Of a stretch of DNA of 19,765 bases, positions 15,395 through 19,765 are shown piece by piece. Position 1 is the first letter of the stretch, and the number at the start of each line of letters is the position of its first letter. The notes beneath the pieces are model-generated. The model saw only the letters and a program-made list of their open reading frames with translations. It made no database searches and was not told the DNA's origin. Origin of the DNA: an uncultured Acetatifactor sp. (GTDB lineage: Bacteria; Bacillota; Clostridia; Lachnospirales; Lachnospiraceae); NCBI GenBank assembly GCA_910585805.1, contig CAJUFB010000069.1, positions 1-19,765 of the forward strand. The letters run 5' to 3'. A program made the position numbers and the translations under genes.

Positions 15395-16882
15395 ATGGAA
15401 CAGGAAAAGATTTCGGCACTGGTGGAAGAGAACATGAAGACCATCTTCGCTTACGCGCTTTCGCGGGTGTCCCACAGGGAGGACGCGGAGGATCTGGCCG
15501 GGGACATTATCCTGGCCATCCTGAAAAGCGCCCCCAGGATACGGGATGACAACGCCTTCTTCGGCTATATCTGGGCCATTGCGGCCAACACCTACAAGAA
15601 ATATCTGTACAAAAAGGGCCGCATCCGATGTGAGGAGCTTGACGAGGGGGCTGCGGACGAGAAGGATTTTGTCCAGGATATTCTGCAGACCGAACAGTTT
15701 TCTGCGCTCCGCCGGGAACTGGCCCTGCTGTCCAGGGAGTACCGGGAGTGTACCGTGGCCTACTATTTTGAGGGGCTTTCCTGTGGGGAGACGGCCGCCA
15801 GGCTCCATCTTTCTCTGGAGATGGTGAAATATTATCTGTTCAAGACACGGAAGCTATTGAAGGAGGGTATCGGCATGGAAAGAGAATTTGGAACAAAGAG
15901 CTATCAGCCGGCAAAATTTGAGTTTACCGTTATTTTTCAGGGAGCCGCCAACATGGAGTATCAGCGCCTGTTCGACAGAAAACTCCCGGGCAATATCCTG
16001 GTCAGCACCTATCATACGCCTATGACCATCCGGCAGCTTGCCATCGAACTGGGCGTGGCCAGTGTATATCTGGAGGACGAGATCGCCCTGTTGGAGCGCT
16101 ACGGCCTGCTCACTGCCCTGACCGGGGGCAGGTATCAGGCACGCCTGGTAATCTTCACGGAAGAATATATGGAGGAGTTCTTCCGGACGGCGGAGAAATC
16201 CTATGTCCCGGTGGTAGGGGATATCCTGCGCAGCGGGGCGGAAAAGCTGCCGGAGCTGCGGAAGCTTGGGTTTCCGGGCGCGGACATGGAGGACGGCAGG
16301 CTTCTGTGGAATCTGCTGTTCTGGATGATGAACGAGGGCTGCAGGCTTTTTCGGGACAGACGGAAGAAGGCGGACCGGGAGGATGTGGGTGGTGATATCT
16401 GTTACGGAAGCACATTTGCCTTTCAGGAGGATCATCCCTGTTGGAGCAGTGCTTTTGCGGGTTACTGCGGCTTACATTCCGGCTATGCCGCCTGCTATGC
16501 GGATTACGGCATTTTGCCCGCAAAGAACCGCTATTCATCCCATGGGGACGAAATCGCCCGCAGCCTGGAGGCAGTATTGGAGGGGAAAGCCGGAGCTATG
16601 GTTCCGGTGTTGGCCCAAGGGCAGAAGGAGAGGCTGACTGCCGTTTTCCGGGAAGAGATTGCCTCCTTTGCCGGGCTGTATGAATCGCTGTACGACTGCG
16701 GCCTTGCCGTTATGGGGGTACATGCCCCGAAGAATGTGGGGCAGATTCTGGAGCCGGTGATGTCGAAGGTGCTGCTGTTCCACACGGTGGGCCTGATCGG
16801 GAGTCTGGCAGTCAGGTCAGGTGCCCTGGCGGTTCCCGAAGACAATGGACCACTGGGAGGATTCGTGTACCGGATTTCGTAG
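15395..16882 (+). CDS. Sigma-70 (ECF-like) factor with long C-terminal extension
   Basis: 495 residues, start after GGAGGG. Sigma region 2 lies at about 10-72 (FAYALSRVSHREDAEDLAGDI and FFGYIWAIAANTYKKYL). Sigma region 4 is at about 105-158 (LLSREYRECTVAYYFEGLSCGETAARL, with a helix-turn-helix ending LSLEMVKYYLFKTRKLL). Typical ECF factors stop at about 180-200 residues; here about 330 more follow. The extension begins with a winged-helix-like segment (TIRQLAIELGVASVYLEDEIALLERYGLL, about 210-240) and then an unassigned, Cys- and aromatic-containing region. No anti-sigma gene is adjacent, so the extension may be the built-in sensor or inhibitor (inference). It redirects RNA polymerase; the target promoters are unknown. 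Confidence 0.87.
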   Translation: MEQEKISALVEENMKTIFAYALSRVSHREDAEDLAGDIILAILKSAPRIRDDNAFFGYIWAIAANTYKKYLYKKGRIRCEELDEGAADEKDFVQDILQTEQFSALRRELALLSREYRECTVAYYFEGLSCGETAARLHLSLEMVKYYLFKTRKLLKEGIGMEREFGTKSYQPAKFEFTVIFQGAANMEYQRLFDRKLPGNILVSTYHTPMTIRQLAIELGVASVYLEDEIALLERYGLLTALTGGRYQARLVIFTEEYMEEFFRTAEKSYVPVVGDILRSGAEKLPELRKLGFPGADMEDGRLLWNLLFWMMNEGCRLFRDRRKKADREDVGGDICYGSTFAFQEDHPCWSSAFAGYCGLHSGYAACYADYGILPAKNRYSSHGDEIARSLEAVLEGKAGAMVPVLAQGQKERLTAVFREEIASFAGLYESLYDCGLAVMGVHAPKNVGQILEPVMSKVLLFHTVGLIGSLAVRSGALAVPEDNGPLGGFVYRIS

Positions 16883-16975
16883 CCGGGAGGGCACAGGGCA
16901 GGGGAGCGGTCATTACTTGAAAGCATTTCGGCATTTGAGCGCCTTCGGGCAGGTCGGCGTAGGACGGAGGAACGG

Positions 16976-17737
16976 ATGCAGGCATTGGAGGAACAGATAG
17001 AGGAAAAGCTTTCCCGTGTGCTGCAGGAAATAGAACTGGGGGAGATATCCTGCATGGAATCTGCAGTGCGCATGGCGCTGTACCGAACCGCAGTGGGCAG
17101 CGCGCTGTGGAGTCTTGAGGAAATGGAAGCCTGCCAGGAAAGGGAGAAAGAATCCTGCCTGAAAAGATTCCTGGTTTGGAAAATCTTTTCCCATCCGGAA
17201 TGCACGCCGGAGAGGGCGGAACGGTACCTTTGGGACACATCCTCGCAGGTTCGGAGGATGGCGGTGGAATATCGTTATGAGCGGCTGAAATCGGGGTGGC
17301 CGGGACTGGACAGGATGCTGTTGGACAAGAGCAGGGGCGTCAGGGAATATGTGGTTTATATTCTGGAAAAGCATGGCGGACCGGATTACATGGAGGAGCA
17401 TCTGCTGGAAGACATTGGCGCGCAGGAAGTGGTGGACGCAGTGTATCTTTCCCCTTTTTATTTCCAGAAGTGCTTTAAAATCATTACGGGATATTCCATC
17501 GGAGAGTATTTGAGGAACCGCAGGCTGTATCTGGCAGGCCTGGAGGTGCTGAAATCCAATACTTCCGGGAATGAAGCCCGGGGCGGCGGGAAAGAGAAGG
17601 TCATAGATCTGGCGTACAAGTACCGGTACGATACACCGGAGAGCTTTACCAGGGCTTTCACCCGCTTCCATGGGGTGTCTCCCATGCAGCTTCGGACACA
17701 GCCGCATCGCATCAGATCAAGGTATTTCTTCCGTTGA
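16976..17737 (+). CDS. Chimeric regulator: HEAT-like N-terminus fused to AraC DNA-binding domain (probably non-native)
   Basis: 253 residues, start after ACGGAGGAACGG. Residues 1-136 are helical and look like HEAT-type repeats (PERAERYLWDTSSQVRRMA... DKSRGVREYVVYILEKHG). From residue 137 the sequence reads DYMEEHLLEDI and is a standard AraC/XylS domain (VYLSPFYFQKCFKIITG, EYLRNRRLYLAG, DTPESFTRAFTRFHGVSP). In the AraC subgroup that precedes a GyrI-like domain, this motif starts at about residue 10, so the first residues appear replaced. An extra ~11 residues (SNTSGNEARGGG) interrupt the linker helix, and the usual KYGYDT reads KYRYDT. It stops at 17737, right before what should be the effector domain (see the next gene). 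Probably a fusion product, possibly inactive. Confidence 0.7.
   Translation: MQALEEQIEEKLSRVLQEIELGEISCMESAVRMALYRTAVGSALWSLEEMEACQEREKESCLKRFLVWKIFSHPECTPERAERYLWDTSSQVRRMAVEYRYERLKSGWPGLDRMLLDKSRGVREYVVYILEKHGGPDYMEEHLLEDIGAQEVVDAVYLSPFYFQKCFKIITGYSIGEYLRNRRLYLAGLEVLKSNTSGNEARGGGKEKVIDLAYKYRYDTPESFTRAFTRFHGVSPMQLRTQPHRIRSRYFFR
17714..17718 (+). other. Apparent 5-nt insertion causing frameshift in the AraC-GyrI gene
   Basis: Reading ...CAG CCG CAT CGC ATC, then removing AGATC (17714-17718), continues as AAG GTA TTT CTT CCG TTG ACA and enters the downstream frame without a stop. The resulting junction (PHRI-KVFLPLTVEISVKGG) is the usual order in AraC-GyrI fusions. The bases form a near-repeat (ATCAGATCA). 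Confidence 0.65.
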
Positions 17738-17769
17738 CAGTGGAGATTTCAGTAAAAGGAGGCAGCAGG

Positions 17770-18282
17770 ATGGAGTACAGGATTGAAAAGAGAGAAGCCA
17801 TGAAGATGATCGGGTTTGAAAGGGTGTTGTCCTATGAAAACTCCTACCAGGAGATTCCCAAATTCTGGCAGGAATTCTGCGGGAAACACTGCGGACAGGG
17901 TGCATCCGGGGGGCCGGCAGAGGAAGGCATCCGGCAGGTGGTTGCGGAGTGCGCAGTGGGAGAATTCGGCGTCTGCGTGGAGGACGAAGGCGATGCGGAA
18001 CATTTCCGTTATTATATCGCGGGAGCCTATCAGGGCGGTGAAGTGCCGGAAGGGATGAAGGTTTTCGAGATTCCAGCCAGTGAATGGGCGAAATTCAGAT
18101 GCACCGGCGCCATGCCCAACGCGCTGCAGACGGTTAATACGCGGATATTCAGGGAGTGGCTTCCCGGAAACAGGGAGTATGAGCTGGCGTTCCATGTTAA
18201 TATTGAGTGGTATTCCGGCAGCGATACAGACAGCGAGAATTACGAAAGCGCCATCTGGATACCGGTGAAACGTCTGGGATAA
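17770..18282 (+). CDS. GyrI-like small-molecule-binding domain protein (severed from AraC)
   Basis: 170 residues from the ATG at 17770. This ATG sits behind AAAGGAGG at a good distance, so the domain may still be translated on its own. The frame is open further upstream, through a TTG at 17734, and matches the end of an AraC protein. The protein has the MEYRIEKREAMKMIGFER start and the ANTRIFREWLPGN / FHVNIEWYSG pattern of the GyrI-like, effector-binding family (AraC_E_bind). In intact relatives this domain binds a ligand and controls the attached DNA-binding domain. Here the two parts are in different frames. A good terminator follows 25 nt after the stop, so this is the last gene of its transcript. 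Confidence 0.8.
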   Translation: MEYRIEKREAMKMIGFERVLSYENSYQEIPKFWQEFCGKHCGQGASGGPAEEGIRQVVAECAVGEFGVCVEDEGDAEHFRYYIAGAYQGGEVPEGMKVFEIPASEWAKFRCTGAMPNALQTVNTRIFREWLPGNREYELAFHVNIEWYSGSDTDSENYESAIWIPVKRLG

Positions 18283-18306
18283 GGGACCTGCGGCAGTATC
18301 CCTTCC

Positions 18307-18340
18307 GGGGCAGCCCCTGATTTTGGCTGCCCCTCTTTTA
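18307..18340 (+). terminator. Rho-independent terminator
   Basis: GGGGCAGCC (18307-18315) pairs perfectly with GGCTGCCCC (18325-18333) around a 9-base loop and is followed by TCTTTTA. It ends the transcript of the GyrI-like gene. Confidence 0.85.
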
Positions 18341-18341
18341 T

Positions 18342-18423
18342 GCGCAGGCCCGCGTAATGTAAATTTGCCGCTAAAGCGGCGCACGGGCCGCGCGGCGAGT
18401 AGGGGTATAATCACCCCTACTCG
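18342..18423 (+). ncRNA. Structured non-coding block (three stems)
   Basis: An outer stem GCGC-A-GGCCCG / CGGGCCGCGC (18342-18352 and 18384-18393, one bulged A) encloses a tight hairpin GCCGC-TAAA-GCGGC (18367-18380). Then CGAGTAGGGGT (18396-18406) pairs perfectly with ACCCCTACTCG (18413-18423) around a 6-base loop. No gene overlaps. It may be a small RNA, a repeat unit or a mobile-element end. I cannot match it to a known family. Confidence 0.4.
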
Positions 18424-18620
18424 ATTTCTGGTCTCTTCGCGAGTGCTTTCGTCTTTTTCCAAACCGATCTTTTTTCAGCAGGAAACACCCGAAATAACAT
18501 GGTTCCTGCCTTTTCCATTTTCTATAAATTTCTTTTCACGTTGAAAAACAGCAGAAACCGGGATCTGTCAAAGATATTTTTGATCTTTACGGGTGTTGCA
18601 GATGTCTGGTTTATGAGTAA
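18424..18620 (+). other. Gene-free stretch before ABC remnants
   Basis: No gene seen. GCAGGAA (18478-18484) pairs with TTCCTGC (18503-18509) and is followed by a pyrimidine-rich run (CTTTTCCATTTTC), a weak terminator-like shape. The rest is AT-rich without a recognisable feature. Confidence 0.4.
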
Positions 18621-18790
18621 GAGCGAAGCCAGTTGTGGTGGGATGTGCCTGTGACGGACAGCTTTGATCTGATCCGGGACATCTACCGGGTGGACGGAAA
18701 TACCTACCGGAGGAATGTGTAGGAGCTGACAGAACTTCTGGATCTGGGAGAAATCCTGCAGACGCCTGTGAGGACCTTAAGCAACGGATA
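18621..18790 (+). pseudogene. Fragment of ABC-2 exporter ATPase, both ends missing, premature stop
   Basis: The frame starting at 18621 reads ERSQLWWDVPVTDSFDLIR, then DIYRVDGNTYRRNV, a TAG at 18720-18722, and ELTELLDLGEILQTPVRTLS. This is the segment between the Walker A region and the signature motif (LSxGQ) of an ABC-2-type ATPase. The TAG sits where relatives have Glu (GAG to TAG). Walker A is absent because a stop (TAA, 18618-18620) lies immediately upstream, and the signature motif is cut. Its frame ends within a few codons of the permease fragment. It is dead as an ATPase. Confidence 0.8.
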
Positions 18791-19237
18791 AGCGGAGTGG
18801 ATGATTTTACTTACGGACAGGTGCTGCTGTGCTTTTCCGTGATTATGATGAGCTTTGCCATCGGAGAGATGTTTGGGGGCGGCCTGGCGGTGTTCCCGGA
18901 GCTGATGCGGGAGGGGAGTCTGGACCGGATTCTGGTGCGGCCAAGGAGCGTTATCCTGCAGATCATTATGCCCAACATGGATTTCTCCAGTTTGGGGCTT
19001 CTGGTGCAGGCGGTGATTGTGCTGTGCATTGCCGTTCCGGTCAGCGGCGTGGTGGGGACGGGGAAGAAGGTCTTTGTATTTGCCATGATGGTGGTCTGCG
19101 GCAGCGTGCTCTTTTTCTGCCTGTTTCTGTTGGTGGCGGCAGTGTCCTTTTTTACCATACAGAATCTTAATTTTCTGGATATTTTTACCTACGGTATGCG
19201 GGATTTCGGGAAATATCCCTTTTCCGTCTACGGTGAT
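18785..19237 (+). pseudogene. Fragment of ABC-2 family permease, both ends missing
   Basis: Reads VDDFTYGQVLLCFSVIMMSF, EMFGGGLAVFPELMREGSLDRILVRP and, near the end, FLDIFTYGMRDFGKYPFSVYG. This is the middle of an ABC-2 permease of the ABC2_membrane_6-like type, with about four membrane helices left. The first helices are missing, and after FSVYG the sequence departs (DICSK, then stop at 19250-19252) exactly where an inverted repeat begins at 19238. It is joined to the ATPase fragment without a gene boundary, so a deletion removed the end of one gene and the start of the other. A GTG at 18797 could still be used, but the product would lack essential parts. Confidence 0.8.
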
Positions 19238-19306
19238 ATATGCTCTAAATGACTTCTTAATCACGAGATTTTCTCATGGTTAGTGAAGAACCCATTTAGA
19301 GCATAT
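19238..19306 (+). repeat. Perfect 13-bp inverted repeat before recombinase remnant
   Basis: ATATGCTCTAAAT (19238-19250) is exactly complementary to ATTTAGAGCATAT (19294-19306) with 43 bases between. The inner part can fold further (CTTC/GAAG, GAGA/TCTC). The left arm coincides with the point where the ABC permease homology stops, so it likely marks one end of an inserted element, or is its leader hairpin. Confidence 0.75.
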
Positions 19307-19328
19307 TTCATGTAAGGAGGCAGACGCT

Positions 19329-19472
19329 ATGACGAAAACCAAGATTACCCCGCTGTACGAGAGGCTCTCCCGTGACGATGAACTCCAAGGTGAGAGTAAC
19401 TCCATCAGCAACCAAGAGAGCATTTGTCAAGGGGGATTTCACCCAAAAGATGAAATCCCCCTAATAAACTGA
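19329..19472 (+). pseudogene. N-terminal remnant of a large serine recombinase
   Basis: A good AAGGAGG precedes the ATG. The first ~29 residues (MTKTKITPLYERLSRDDELQ, then GESNSISNQ) match the start of conjugative-element serine recombinases of Clostridia, with the resolvase-like catalytic Ser in RLSRDD. After Gln29 the similarity ends and 18 unrelated codons lead to a TGA (CQGGFHPKDEIPLIN). The remaining ~500 residues of a real recombinase are missing. It is a scar of a mobile element. Confidence 0.85.
19431..19461 (-). terminator. Hairpin, possible terminator of the minus-strand gene
   Basis: GGGGGATTTCA (19431-19441) pairs perfectly with TGAAATCCCCC (19451-19461). On the minus strand it lies 18 nt after the stop of the small membrane protein gene. 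The bases that follow (TTGACAAATG) are only weakly U-rich, so termination strength is uncertain. It also lies inside the unrelated tail of the recombinase remnant. Confidence 0.5.
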
Positions 19473-19479
19473 AGGTTGT

Positions 19480-19719
19480 TTATTTGTCTGATTTTGCAAA
19501 AGCTCCCCATAGAGAAAGTATTACACCTGCTGCAAGTAAAACAGCACCTATAATCAGCACCGGAAGTAAACCCATATTAGATACTGTTTGCCAATATCTT
19601 CCCAACTCAGTATGCCACTCTGTTGTATTTTCCATGCCCAGACTTGCAATTATAGACGAGCACAACAGCATCAATACTCCCGTAAGTTCAAACCCTATTC
19701 CTGCAATTATTTTTTTCAT
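19480..19719 (-). CDS. Small two-helix membrane protein, unknown function
   Basis: 79 residues from the ATG at 19719 (minus strand), which has GGAGGT seven bases upstream; an in-frame upstream Met would add 14 residues but lacks such a site. Helix 1 covers about residues 5-28 (FELTGVLMLLCSSIIASLGM) and helix 2 about 50-72 (LPVLIIGAVLLAAGVILSLWG). A short Trp-containing loop links them. No catalytic motif. Similar small proteins are common and uncharacterised in Clostridia. It is transcribed towards the recombinase remnant, and upstream genes lie outside the window. Confidence 0.7.
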   Translation of the reverse strand: MKKIIAGIGFELTGVLMLLCSSIIASLGMENTTEWHTELGRYWQTVSNMGLLPVLIIGAVLLAAGVILSLWGAFAKSDK

Positions 19720-19765
19720 AGCGCGGACCTCCGGCCGCAACCCAAAATAAAATAGAGCCAAAACT

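Noticed and set aside
17700..17740. Programmed ribosomal frameshift in the AraC-GyrI gene
   Set aside because: A -1 shift would be needed, but no slippery heptamer or following stem is seen; a 5-nt insertion explains the break better.
18323..18544. 73-codon + frame over the structured block
   Set aside because: It begins within the terminator hairpin, is rich in Arg/Ser and translates palindromes. Kept as a non-coding structure instead.
1..19765. CRISPR arrays, tRNA or rRNA genes
   Set aside because: No regularly spaced direct repeats and no cloverleaf or rRNA-like stretches were recognised on either strand.

Overview
The window looks like chromosomal DNA of a fairly GC-rich Clostridia species, most likely Lachnospiraceae (basis: LplB/YtcP-type sugar permeases with a YesM/YesN two-component pair, AGGAGG-type ribosome binding sites, a CD1871A-type CXXC microprotein, a Lachnospiraceae-style serine recombinase start). 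The genus cannot be fixed from sequence alone. No rRNA, tRNA or CRISPR array was seen.

Region 1 (1-9037, all + strand, mostly overlapping or nearly touching genes) is a sugar uptake and catabolism operon. It holds two ABC sugar permeases (the first cut by the window edge), a YesM-like sensor kinase, a short YesN-like response regulator, an aldo/keto reductase, a class II ketose-bisphosphate-type aldolase, a PfkB sugar kinase, an L-fucose/L-arabinose-isomerase-like enzyme and a small AllA/DUF4867-like cupin protein. Together they spell a route aldose -> ketose -> ketose phosphate -> triose phosphate plus aldehyde -> alcohol, for a substrate that the sequence does not name.

Region 2 (9038-9443) is a gene-free stretch with several inverted repeats. 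Region 3 (9444-12775) holds a cytoplasmic DUF4838 protein followed by a compact redox module with overlapping ends: a TlpA/thioredoxin-like lipoprotein, a 52-residue CXXC microprotein with a TTG start (11742-11900), and a membrane polyferredoxin. A tiny possible ORF follows.

Region 4 (12946-14932) has a tandem-GNAT acetyltransferase and an MBL-fold hydrolase of the COG1237 type (GTG start at 14105). Region 5 (14933-16882) has a bidirectional terminator and then a sigma-70/ECF-type factor with an unusual C-terminal extension of about 330 residues, preceded by closely spaced palindromes.

Region 6 (16976-19472) is a scar zone. It has an AraC regulator whose N-terminus is replaced by a HEAT-like segment and whose GyrI-like effector domain is severed by an apparent 5-nt insertion; a structured non-coding block; a doubly truncated ABC-2 exporter ATPase fragment with a premature stop, joined to a permease fragment; and the first ~29 codons of a large serine recombinase after a 13-bp inverted repeat. 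A small two-helix membrane protein on the minus strand closes the window.

Most interesting: the orphan sugar pathway, the three-part redox relay with its microprotein, the extended sigma factor, and the chain of fusions and deletions in region 6.
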